Shown: positions 20,093 to 29,530 of the stretch, one piece after another
Layout: every line of letters starts with the position of its first letter
How positions within the stretch are numbered: position 1 is the first letter of the stretch
Assembly (NCBI GenBank): GCA_003427395.1
Contig: BFEA01000182.1
Span: forward strand, 1,788,188 to 1,836,559
Reading direction: 5' to 3'
DNA from: Chara braunii
Lineage: Eukaryota; Streptophyta; Charophyceae; Charales; Characeae
DNA: 48,372 bases
The notes under the pieces: model-generated
What the model saw: the letters and a program-made list of their open reading frames with translations, nothing else
The model's database searches: none
Told to the model about the DNA's origin: nothing
Program-made: the position numbers and the translations under genes

Positions 20093-20482
20093 GGTTAACC
20101 AGGGGTGTTATTTTCTACGAATTTTGCACCGAATTGCACTGAAACTATCATATTGTGCTGATTTTTTGCTTTTTTTCTTGTTTTCGTTTTGTGTGATATA
20201 TATGTGCTTTAGGGTACGTCATGTGTGCAGTTTTGACATGTTTGGATCAATAATGAAAAAGTTTGCATTTTGTGGAATTCGTTGGACGCTTCATTTTGAC
20301 TCGGACAGTGTCTTTGTGTTAGGGTTTCATAGTGTTTTTTTGTTTTTTTTTTCGTTCTTTTTGGCCTGTTTCTTATTTTGATGTTTGCACTATGGTCTCA
20401 TATCGTTTGTTTTTAAAATTTTTGATGAAATTTGCACCGCAATTGCTAACGAAAATGGCGAATATTTGGGCCCCCGTTAACC
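20093..20482. mobile_element. TTAA-bounded MITE-like insertion or intron
   Basis: About 390 bp of T-rich DNA starts GGTTAACCAGGGG and ends GGGCCCCCGTTAACC. The ends are short inverted repeats (GGTTAAC), each containing TTAA, the target duplicated by piggyBac-type elements. TTTGCACCG occurs near both ends (20123 and 20432) as a direct repeat. It separates two minus-strand frames that read as one protein. A spliced intron remains possible; no strong splice sites coincide with the GTTAAC ends. Confidence 0.4.
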
Positions 20483-20818
20483 GTCTCTCAGGTAATCAGT
20501 ATAGAGCTTGGGTCCAAAACTACTGATCAGCTTGGTACCACTCTCGTCAAGCTCTCTCTCTTCCCCCTCAAGATGCCTTGCTGCTGAGATCCAAACTGAG
20601 TCGAAGTGCTTATGAGTCTCCTTGCCTTTCTTGAGGTAGATCCTCAAATTATGAATGGTACCCTCTGCGAACTCAGCATGAACTACAAAGATAGATGACT
20701 CTCCTTGCTTAAAGCCAGTTGCACTGACGTACCGGTACTGGAAAGCATCGTTGATGGCTATCCTGTCGAGGCTGGCCATGACAGTTTCCTGGATTGAGAA
20801 TGACTGAATTGCACTCAT
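20477..20818 (-). CDS. Unrecognised protein, probable exon
   Basis: A 113-codon minus-strand frame from ATG with balanced, protein-like composition: ASLDRIAINDAFQYRYVSAT, GFKQGESSIFVVHAEFAEGT, HNLRIYLKKGKETHKHFDSV, ARHLEGEERELDESGTKL. The middle alternates like a beta-rich domain and the end is acidic. No family is recognised. The frame runs into the 20482 boundary. It may be one exon of a gene spanning 19837-21442, or coding DNA of an unknown transposon. Confidence 0.45.
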   Translation of the reverse strand: MSAIQSFSIQETVMASLDRIAINDAFQYRYVSATGFKQGESSIFVVHAEFAEGTIHNLRIYLKKGKETHKHFDSVWISAARHLEGEERELDESGTKLISSFGPKLYTDYLRDG

Positions 20819-21442
20819 GTGCTGACGCTGGTTGTTGGAACCGATCTCTCCGCTCTTTTATGAAAATAATGCCTAGATATCTGATGAGGCAAATAAGATT
20901 GACCGATGGCCGATTGATTCTGACAGTAGGTGTTGAGACTGATCTGTGTCTTTTGATGAGGACACTGTCTGATTAGTGCTAACTCCTGGGTAACAAAAAA
21001 TGCTTGAGCACTGAATGACCCTGACTGAAGCTTCTCAGTTACTCTGATGGCGGGGCGTTGCTGAACCGTCAAGTCACTGAACGCTGATTACCTGAGAATG
21101 TCCGAGCGTTGTGGATTACGAAGTAGTGTTTTGCTAGTTGGATTGCCGCGGGATTTCTAAGCAAAGAGTTTTGCACCTTTGCATTCACTGGAGCTTCGCT
21201 TTGGCCTGCTTGACCGCTTCTAGAAATGAACACGTACTGTGAAGTTTCCCTGTGTGACTGTAAAAATAAAATACATACTCTATGTGACTCTCTTCCTTAA
21301 TTCTCTGGACCGCATGCTCCCTCATAATCGACTTAAGCTTTCCACACACTTGACCAGCTTCTGTTTCCCATCCATCATACTTGTCTTTACTAACATTATA
21401 TTTCATCACAAAAACCTCCTTTCCCTTCATGACTTCCTCCAC
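20815..21442 (-). CDS. Possible upstream exons of the unrecognised gene
   Basis: Two minus-strand frames, 21185-21442 (GKEVFVMKYNVSKDKYDGWE, EAGQVCGKLKSIMREHAVQR, SHIEYVFYFYSHTGKLHSTC) and 20815-21072, lie in front of the 20477-20818 frame. The first has the look of real protein, with Lys/Glu balance and aromatic residues; the second is less convincing. Intron borders were not resolved, and a pseudogene is possible. Confidence 0.3.
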
Positions 21443-22423
21443 TCTAGTGCTCGAGTTGTTGACATGAGAGAGGGAAAGGCAGCTAAGGAGACAAGGGTTG
21501 TTTGGTATCTTGCTAGGATTTGTTGCGATAGGCTCTAGACTGTTCTTTGCCCGGCATGTTCCACTTCTCTCCTTTTGCTGTTGTAACTCCTAGTTAGGAT
21601 GAGTCAAGGATGGTGACCAGCATTCCAGGCACCCAACCTGAACACCGTTCCCTCACGCTAGGCGTAGAGATTTCTGGATACTAAGTCTGCTAGCATGTAG
21701 TTCACCGTTTCCTTGACTCATTGCACAGCTCCGTCCAGCCCAACAGCTCGTACTCGTTACAGTGGGCTTCAGCACGAGGACCCTCTGTATTCTGCAAGAG
21801 CAGACCTAGGTACAAACATGAAAAATTTCCACGTCACCCGATAGTGGCAGCGTGCTCTAATCTCGGTACAAACCCCTGTGTACGAGTACCCTGAAAAGTT
21901 GTTCGAGCCCGGCCAAGTCACTGAGTGCTTGAGGCGTGCAATTGGGTACTCAACCGTCAAGGGTCAGTTCATTCTGAAACCAGGACCCAACATGAACCAG
22001 ATCTCAATCTTATAAATACACGCACAAAGCCATGATAACCTTGCACATGGGATTGCTCATATTCCCATGGTAGAATATAGGATAGAATATACCTCTGACA
22101 CAGGGTCCTGATCTTGCTTACCCTGACGATTTTATTTGCACGGTGTCGTGAGCATTGTCTCCTTTCCGTCGTAAGGCCGTGCAACCTGTTCTGACTCCAT
22201 GTATCATTCAGCAAGTAGCACCCATTTAGACAGTTCTGCTATGTACAGTTCACATGAAGACACGGCCACCGCTAATAAGATTCAGTTGATTAGCTCAATG
22301 GTTTGTCCAGTGATAACTCAGGGTAGAAAGCGCTCGAGGGTAATACTGACTATTGTGTCTATCAATCCACTGCATGTGGAGCGTCGAATGCCATTTCTCA
22401 ATCATGGGCTGTTTTCATTCACA
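21443..22423. other. Unassigned intergenic DNA
   Basis: No gene recognised. TATAAATAC at 22011-22019 is a possible TATA box with nothing recognisable on either side. Composition is close to the genome-like background. Confidence 0.4.
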
Positions 22424-22709
22424 GTTTGGAAGCAATGAAACACGTCTGCGGGGTCCAGCTCGGATGGCGGCTGTATATACGGCCGCGTCCGCGGCCGACC
22501 TGGTCCGCGCCGCGGACGCAAATTTACCATATTTATCCTGAATTAAATAATGGGAAAAAAAAAAGGGGGGGGGGAGTTGTAGGGATTTTTAATCCCTACA
22601 ACCCCATATTTGTTTTTTGAAAAAAGATAAGTTTTTAGAATTATAAAAAATAAAAAACAGAAAAGGTGGAGAAGAGAAATTAAAAAAAAAAAAAAAAAAG
22701 TTTTTTTGG

Positions 22710-23154
22710 NNNNNNNNNNNNNNNNNNNNNNNNNNNNNNNNNNNNNNNNNNNNNNNNNNNNNNNNNNNNNNNNNNNNNNNNNNNNNNNNNNNNNNNNNNN
22801 NNNNNNNNNNNNNNNNNNNNNNNNNNNNNNNNNNNNNNNNNNNNNNNNNNNNNNNNNNNNNNNNNNNNNNNNNNNNNNNNNNNNNNNNNNNNNNNNNNNN
22901 NNNNNNNNNNNNNNNNNNNNNNNNNNNNNNNNNNNNNNNNNNNNNNNNNNNNNNNNNNNNNNNNNNNNNNNNNNNNNNNNNNNNNNNNNNNNNNNNNNNN
23001 NNNNNNNNNNNNNNNNNNNNNNNNNNNNNNNNNNNNNNNNNNNNNNNNNNNNNNNNNNNNNNNNNNNNNNNNNNNNNNNNNNNNNNNNNNNNNNNNNNNN
23101 NNNNNNNNNNNNNNNNNNNNNNNNNNNNNNNNNNNNNNNNNNNNNNNNNNNNNN
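22710..23154. other. Assembly gap (445 N)
   Basis: A run of N directly after a poly-A/poly-T tract. Translations across it are meaningless. Confidence 0.98.
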
Positions 23155-23156
23155 AA

Positions 23157-23264
23157 AAAAAGGAAAATCGAATGAATCTTCCGTTAGAACATGGAAATAT
23201 ACAATACTGCGTGTGTGTGTGTGTGTGGGCCTGTTGGGGATGGGGGGGCGACCCCGCCCCCACT

Positions 23265-23298
<34 letters not shown>

Positions 23299-23440
23299 CG
23301 AAGAAAAAAAAAGAAGCAAAATCGAATGAATCTTCCCTTAGAACATGGAAATATACAATCCTACCTATGCGTGTGTGTGTGTGTGTGCGCCTGTGGGGCC
23401 AATCAATCAATCAATCAATCAACGGAAAAGAAAAAAAAAG
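23157..23440. repeat. Compound minisatellite with TG and AATC runs
   Basis: Two tandem units of about 130-155 bp, each with AAAATCGAATGAATCTTCC, TTAGAACATGGAAATATAC, a (TG)n run, a GGGGCC-like spacer and (AATC)n. They start near 23163 and 23317. The gap probably contains more units. Confidence 0.8.
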
Positions 23441-23713
23441 AAAAAAAAAAGCGCTGTTTTTTTTTTTTTTTTTTTTTTTTCGAAATACCTTCACTCACCC
23501 AAACCCCCCCACCCAAAAATTGTTTTTCTTTTTTTGCTTGAGGGGGTGGGGCTGGGGTTGCGCCGGCCCATGGCGCTTCCTGAATCCCCAACTCCCCTCC
23601 CCACCGGCCGTCACGCGGCCGCGAAGTCACGCGTCCGCGGGGTCGACGGTCTGGCCGCGTCCGCGGATTCGGCCGCGCTTGGCCGCCCCCCACGGGGATT
23701 CATAGTTTGGAAG

Positions 23714-26700
23714 GTCCCAGAACTCGGTTCTCATTTACAGGTAGTGCGTAGATCCTCTAAATACTCAGTTTGTTAACGTGAGGTTCAGAGTACAGTTGGC
23801 TAGATCCCAACTTGGGCAATGCTCAAGATGACGTCAGCAAGCTGACCTCATTTCAACCCTGGAGGCTTATTTACATGCTACGCATCCCCTATTCAACTTC
23901 ATAACCACTGTCCGTGTACAGAAAGAAGGTGGCACTGCTCCACTCCTTCGTCATTTATGCTCAGAGGGACGCAACAATGTGCACTATTCTCTACCTACAC
24001 TCATGTACAGGAATGTTGACGACGAGCATTCGTTCGTGTATTGTGTGGGAAGACGTTTGCCGTCTATGTTCACAGATTGTGTAGGGCATGATAAAAGTCC
24101 TGGAAAAAAGGTTCGTACTGATGCCCCGTTGACAGGTTGGTTGAATAGTTGGTGAACGACGAGTGGCCGAGTGGGTAATTATAGAAATGACTCAAATAGA
24201 ACAAAGTTTATCAGCCTGTCGAATCCTCACCCATTTACGTTGTACTAGTGGACACAGATGATGATCTCGTCCATGATACACTCATGGTGTAACGCTGAGT
24301 GTTTTTCCGTCTGAGCACCACACAACGTATTATGGAAGATTATCATCGTCAGCGCTCAGCAGTGCGCAAACTTGCAGCAATGACTTCTAAGGGTCGGGAG
24401 AGTTGCCAATGAAACTTGAAATCACGGTTGATAAACTGGCGGTCTGGTTTTAAATGGGAGGTTCTAATTGCGGTACGCCAAATTCTCAATAGTTCGGATC
24501 AAAATTCAAATAACCATGGTTTCGAGCAAACAAAGCGAGCAAAATTCTAATGCTAGTCTCCATCAACCAAGAATTTGATGAGCAGGTACACAATTTTCTT
24601 GAGAATACACTGTTTCTTCCCCATCCAACCGATTGCAAACAACAAAGGGGGTAATCATCAAATTCCAGTCTCTCGTTTTATGTGGGGAAAGGGCTCAGTG
24701 TGACCCTTATTTGTCTAATTAGAGCTTATTGAGCGAGGCGTAGAGAGGCCCAATACTTATTGTTGAAAGTGTCGATTCCCAATCAGCTCGTTTAACGATC
24801 AAACCTCCACGAAGCAATCACATATGGGACATCGCTCACCTTGTCCATACATCATTACTCGCCCCACCCTGAGTTTTTTCGAATCACCTAATTCGAAGCT
24901 TTCTCAAAACTTTTGTCCTGGTTCGCCATAGGCTCCCTGCTTAGCACTGGCCGACTCAAGATCAGATGTCTCTCACTAGTGAACAGCAAGAGGTTCCGTA
25001 ATCAATTTGCAGTGGGCCCGCCACTCAATTGACGCACAGCGGTCACTTAAGAAGGGGGACAAGTCTGTTACTTCAGTTTGTAGCCAGGGAAACGTTTGTT
25101 AGTGAGACCAAGAATCAAGACACAGATTGGGGTCTAGAGAGGACTTGACTGATAAGCAGACTAATTAGTCCATTGCATCCTTACCCTAGATAGTTTCAAT
25201 TTAAACTCCCACGAAGAGCGGAAAAATCAAGTAAGACAGTTTAACGCTTCCAACAGTTCATTCTCCTAGCAGGGGTTTACGCAGCGAGCGATCTTGCATA
25301 CCAATTGTACACGAAATTTTCACATCTCAACCCCCATCGGTTGACTGTAACGTTTTCTGTTGAGTAGCATTCTCTAGCGAAGTGGGAGTTAACAAAATCA
25401 GTGGGTTGGTCAACACTTACAATGACGTCAACAACCCCAACAACGAGTCCAGTACAATAACACCTTTATCTACAGTTTGTACTTGTTTCCTCACACTGAC
25501 ACCCTGTGGCTTTGAAGGTGAAAGGCGACGCGAACTACAAATGAAGGCGAGTGACGTCAACAAACAAAAAAACAGATCCCCCTCAGGGGCGTTTGAATAG
25601 ACCTGATCCGAAGTTTCTCCCGTTGATCAGTGTCTTATTCTCCTCTTCTCTTTGCACTCGAAGTGAATCACACTAGAGAGTGAGCTGGACTATAGCAGGC
25701 TTACTTACCCTTCCTCAGGGCCGTCATGCGAGGCTCGAGCTCAGAATAGCATGTCCACATCCTTCGTCGACTATCCTTTGTGCACCTCAGTCTTTCGAGG
25801 ATGAAGGTCAGACCAAGAAGTAGAGTTGGTCAACAAATAGTCGAAGACAACAAGAAGAGAGTGCTCATTACTGACCAATTCAGTCAAAAAGACGGGACTC
25901 TGTCCCAAGGAAGGGGGTATAGGGACTCACAGGGATACTACGCCAATGATTGGAACCAGCCACAGTCGTCACTAGACAGCCATCATCACGGCGAAAATTT
26001 CACTTCCTCGCCTCCTTTTTGTCCATAATCTCATACTTTACGCACTTTCTCAGTAGACCCTCTCCGAGCATGACGCAATTAATGCAGTGTCGCGGTAGTC
26101 GCATACAGACTATTCTGAGCGTACCTGTCCCTTTCTTTATTCACTTTTGGCGCGCGATGTTTCCCTACACTCGCAGAGGGTAGTGCATCATCTCATTGAC
26201 CACTCACTGCCTAACCAGTGCACGCACGCACTCCCCTTTTCTTCCTCCTGCAGGTTCGAGATGATAATAGTAGGGGGCCACCACCCCGCGGCGTGTGTCT
26301 ACCCTAGCTATCGCAGAAGGGCATGCTCCCGAATCACGGGTCGTTCGTTCAAGCTCCTCCCACTTTCATGTTCACGCTATGGCTAGAGCATTGTCTCACG
26401 TACCACATACAAGCCACAAAGATTAGAGATGAAGACCGCCAAAACAACGAGTGCAAATCGAGTAGAGGAGCAGCTAGCGTCGAACTAGTCAGTCTGTCAC
26501 CTTAGCATGCACAGCTCACAGGACGCAACTCCCAATGCACACCGCTTTTTTTTGCTTCACGGCTCTCTTCGCTAAGTATAAAACATCTAAAGAACAAGGA
26601 AATCCTAACTTTAGTTGGAGAAATTTTGTACAATTATACTTCCAAAAGCGAGAAATATGTTTTCCTGAAGCCCGTGTGAAATTGGTAATGTCATCCAAGG

Positions 26701-26839
26701 GAGTCGTGCTCCTCTCCCCTCTCTCTCTCAAAAATGTGTCTCTCCCTCTGCAACTGCCCCCGTGGACTTGGTCTCGTCGTCCTGAGTTGCCCTCAGGACC
26801 GCTCTCCACAGGCCCGGTCGGCGGATGGTCCCTCCGCCA
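23714..26839. other. Intergenic DNA without recognisable genes
   Basis: Long stretches lack even short open frames. A tRNA-like segment lies at 24164-24226. Frames near 25382-26500 and 26516-26843 have no recognisable domains. ATGGTAAGTAA at 26958 just beyond looks like a splice donor, but no exon could be argued for. Confidence 0.4.
24155..24230 (+). other. tRNA-like Pol III boxes (relic)
   Basis: TGGCCGAGTGGG (24164-24175) fits the A-box consensus and TGTCGAATCC (24217-24226) fits most of the B box. The spacing suits a long-variable-arm tRNA (Ser/Leu type). No convincing acceptor stem or anticodon arm could be drawn, so it is a tRNA relic or SINE head. Confidence 0.3.
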
Positions 26840-27250
26840 CTAGGCCCACCCGTGCGAGGACTGAGTCGCCTCTGCGTCACTCATTTCGGACTCCCCTTTG
26901 GAGTCCTTGTCGACGCGCTGCACCTCTCTGGTCGTGGTCCCGGTCGACGAGTCGTCCTCATGGTAAGTAACCGTTACTCGCATACCTGCAGTCACCCCGT
27001 CTCGCCTGCACCTCTGCTGAGCTCTGTTGCGTGCCTCGGTAATAGTCACTTGCAGTCCCTCGTCTCTCCTCATCTCCTGCTCCCAATGGCCGCACACGTT
27101 TATTTTCAACCTCACCTCCCCCGTAGGCTTTCCGTAGGACAAAATGGTTTCAACCAATGTACCCTTCTCATCCTCGCATTCCCACATCCAGGAGTACCTC
27201 ATGTATCTTGGCCTATAGCCACGCAGGCCATTTCGGTACGCCATAGCCAC
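26840..27250 (-). CDS. Uncertain 136-codon open frame
   Basis: The minus-strand frame encodes RPRYMRYSWMWECEDEKGTL, GKPTGEVRLKINVCGHWEQE, EARNRAQQRCRRDGVTAGMR and TVTYHEDDSSTGTTTREVQR. The composition is more protein-like than its surroundings, but no family is recognised and the flanks give no support. It could be chance in GC-richer DNA. Confidence 0.25.
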   Translation of the reverse strand: MAMAYRNGLRGYRPRYMRYSWMWECEDEKGTLVETILSYGKPTGEVRLKINVCGHWEQEMRRDEGLQVTITEARNRAQQRCRRDGVTAGMRVTVTYHEDDSSTGTTTREVQRVDKDSKGESEMSDAEATQSSHGWA

Positions 27251-27299
27251 GTTCAGAATAACCAGATACCTGGCTCACGAGCACCCAAATAGTTCCCCA

Positions 27300-29050
27300 A
27301 TGGGGCACCACACCGTTCTGCCCTCCTCCCTCAGGCTACCAGCGTTAGTAGAGCGAGGCTGCCTACGCGCTTCTATTGGTCAGTAGCCAACAACTAGCCC
27401 CCCTCAACGTTTATAGGATCGCTACACACCGCGATCCCTGCGTTCTAAACGAGGGACTTTAATGACTTTCAAAATTCGGTATTCTAAAAATTTGTAATTC
27501 AGAAGTTAATAAAATAAATTAAAACAGAACTGAGTAAAAGAAAAGATGATGGCCACTGCGCGAACACGACTCCTCAGTCTGCATCTATCTGTCTTTTCAA
27601 CTTTGTTTGAAAAGACCGTCAGTCCGGCACTCAGCGGTCCCATAACAGGATACCGCCCGACACTCCACTTCCTTCATAGGGCACTTACGGGTTACCACTA
27701 GTGGGTACCCATCTCCGATGGCAAGGAGGGAGCTTATGACCTGCCGCGGAAGGTGATAAGCCTCCTACCAATGCGGCCGCGGGTTGCCCCTCTTTTGGGG
27801 TCGTATCTCGGGGCGCTTGGCAGATCACTTTTGCGGCATAATAGGGCACAATCGGCCTGGACCGCCAGTTTACTATCATGGTTCATAAACAAACCGTTGG
27901 TCCCCCGCAAAATGACAGAAAAGGAAATTTAGATAGGAAAAATAGGTAATAGTAATAATGATAATAACTAAAGAAAATAAGGGTGAGAAAGAAGAAGACA
28001 TAGCGACATTGCCATTTTGCACCACTAATTAGCCCCAGACAGAAACGGCTAATTAAATCGGGGTGCAGATCCGACACACGACTTCCCCCGTTGTCTATTT
28101 TCCCTTTTCTTTTCTTTTTCTTTGTTTCTTTTCATTCTGATCGCGACCGCCCTCTGCACTCATCCCATAACTCGACTAGGGGGAACTCGGTGCGCAGTAG
28201 AAAAGATCGCGCTGGTCCTACTTCCTCCGCGTCCCTGGGCAAGCCCGGCGGCTACCACGGCCACAGGCCGGTTGTGCTCTTCTGTACAGCAGGGCGCCGA
28301 TGTCAGCCCGAATACCCTTACAAGCGTATTTGGGCATGTTTTTGCATCTTGTAGAAGGTGCGTTTTTTACGGTACTTGAGTGAGTGTCCCATTTTCGGGT
28401 AACCATAACCAACTCTCAAGGGTTGGGAATGGTGTGGGCTCCTAATCTGATTAGAGAGTGTGTGGGCGTGCACTTCGAGGGCACGTAGGGGTTTTTAAGC
28501 GGACAACTGGGTATATTTATGAGAGCGGGGCCCGTGCCTAGTAGTGTGAACTCGAGAAGGGTTGTGAGGCGACTGCAGTAGCGCACACAGGGCGCGTCCG
28601 TGTTCGAGATTGGCATTTGGCGACCGGGGCTAGGATTTAGTCATCGGATCCATTTGACTTACATACGGCGACATTAGGGTCAGTGAGCTGCAAAGTGCCT
28701 GGCATCCTAGGCCGAGCATGACATTCGATCAACAGTAGAAGCCGCGGGCGACACTATAAAAGTCGGAGTTTTTTTCGACGCTTAGGCGGTAAAAATGCGG
28801 GCTTTTGGAATGCTGGCCTAATGAGAAAGTTGGAGTTGTTATGTAACGGCGCACTTGTGTCGCGTGAACGACGGCAGCCACGGGTAAAACTGGCCCCTTT
28901 ATGCAGCAAGGGCCAGTACGTAGGAGCCAGAGACACGACCAGTGTGCCCAACCACAGCCATAGTACAGTCCGACGGGCCTGGGCCTGAACCGAATGTCTT
29001 TATAACCAAGCCCACGCCTATTATATCCAAGCTTGGGCCTATCCCTATAG
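27300..29050. other. Intergenic DNA, AT/pyrimidine-rich patches
   Basis: No gene recognised. A-rich DNA at 27930-28000 and a pyrimidine tract at 28090-28138 flank GC-rich DNA; the combination resembles the tails of the repeats at 29050 and 43175 but could not be aligned securely. Confidence 0.35.
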
Positions 29051-29059
29051 GTTACGACT

Positions 29060-29276
29060 TTGGATTGACACTACGAAGATCCGGGGATCGAAGCCAGCTG
29101 CCGAGGACAGAAGAGCGTAGGAGCGCATCGCCCGAGAAAACTGAGGGGTTGAGGGTCCCGCGGGACTATCCCCCTTAGTTTTGCTAGGGAGTCCGACTGC
29201 GGGCCCGTTAGGCAGAACCGAGGGCAGGGTTCCGACGGTCCTCCACCCCTCGTCCGTTTTCCTATCTTTTCTAAGC

Positions 29277-29307
<31 letters not shown>

Positions 29308-29360
29308 ATTTTTTTAATTTTGTCCCATTTTGGGACACGGTCCTATACCTGTTCCTGGAC
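29060..29360 (+). repeat. Dispersed repeat with tRNA-like B box, copy 1
   Basis: GGGGATCGAAGCC (29083-29095) resembles a B box. It is followed by GGGGTTGAGGGTCC, GGGACTATCCCCCTTAG, TTTTGC and an AT-rich tail of ATTT repeats (29279-29325). The same order appears in reverse at 43175-43505. This is probably a SINE; no A box is convincing. Confidence 0.4.
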
Positions 29361-29376
29361 CGGTCGTGAGGCCCAA

Positions 29377-29530
29377 GAGCCTAGCTCAGTGGGTACAACA
29401 TTGAATTGCTGAATTGCAGACCCGTATCCGAACCCAGATGATGAAACTTGATGAGTAAAACCAAATGTTTATGAACTGCCAAGGGCCGGTCAAGCCCGTA
29501 GGTGATATCCCAGGGCCACTGCCTTGCCAC
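29377..29530 (+). repeat. tRNA-derived SINE, copy 2
   Basis: TAGCTCAGTGGG (29382-29393) is a perfect A box; GTATCCGAACCC (29424-29435) is a decayed B box. The body (GAACTGCCAAGGGCCGGTCA, GGTGATATCCCAGGGCCACT) is similar to 15247-15340. The head is tRNA-like but lacks a foldable acceptor stem. Confidence 0.55.

Larger units (their letters stand above)
22433..23704. mobile_element. Small hAT-like element with 9-bp direct flanks
   Basis: GTTTGGAAG flanks the segment exactly at 22424-22432 and 23705-23713. The ends are weak inverted repeats (CAATGAAAC at the left, CTATGAATC read inward from the right). Both ends carry GC-rich CGCGTCCGCGG motifs (22478-22520 and 23600-23690), like the subterminal motif clusters of the large hAT element at 33349. 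The middle holds an assembly gap and simple repeats; no transposase is visible. Confidence 0.5.

Noticed and set aside
22589-23266. Two long frames of 186 and 224 codons
   Set aside because: Most of each is the assembly gap; the rest is poly-A/T and microsatellite.
26734-26970. A plus-strand exon ending at the donor-like ATGGTAAGTAA (26958)
   Set aside because: No matching acceptor or downstream exon, and the frame is Pro/Arg/Ser-rich without recognisable similarity.
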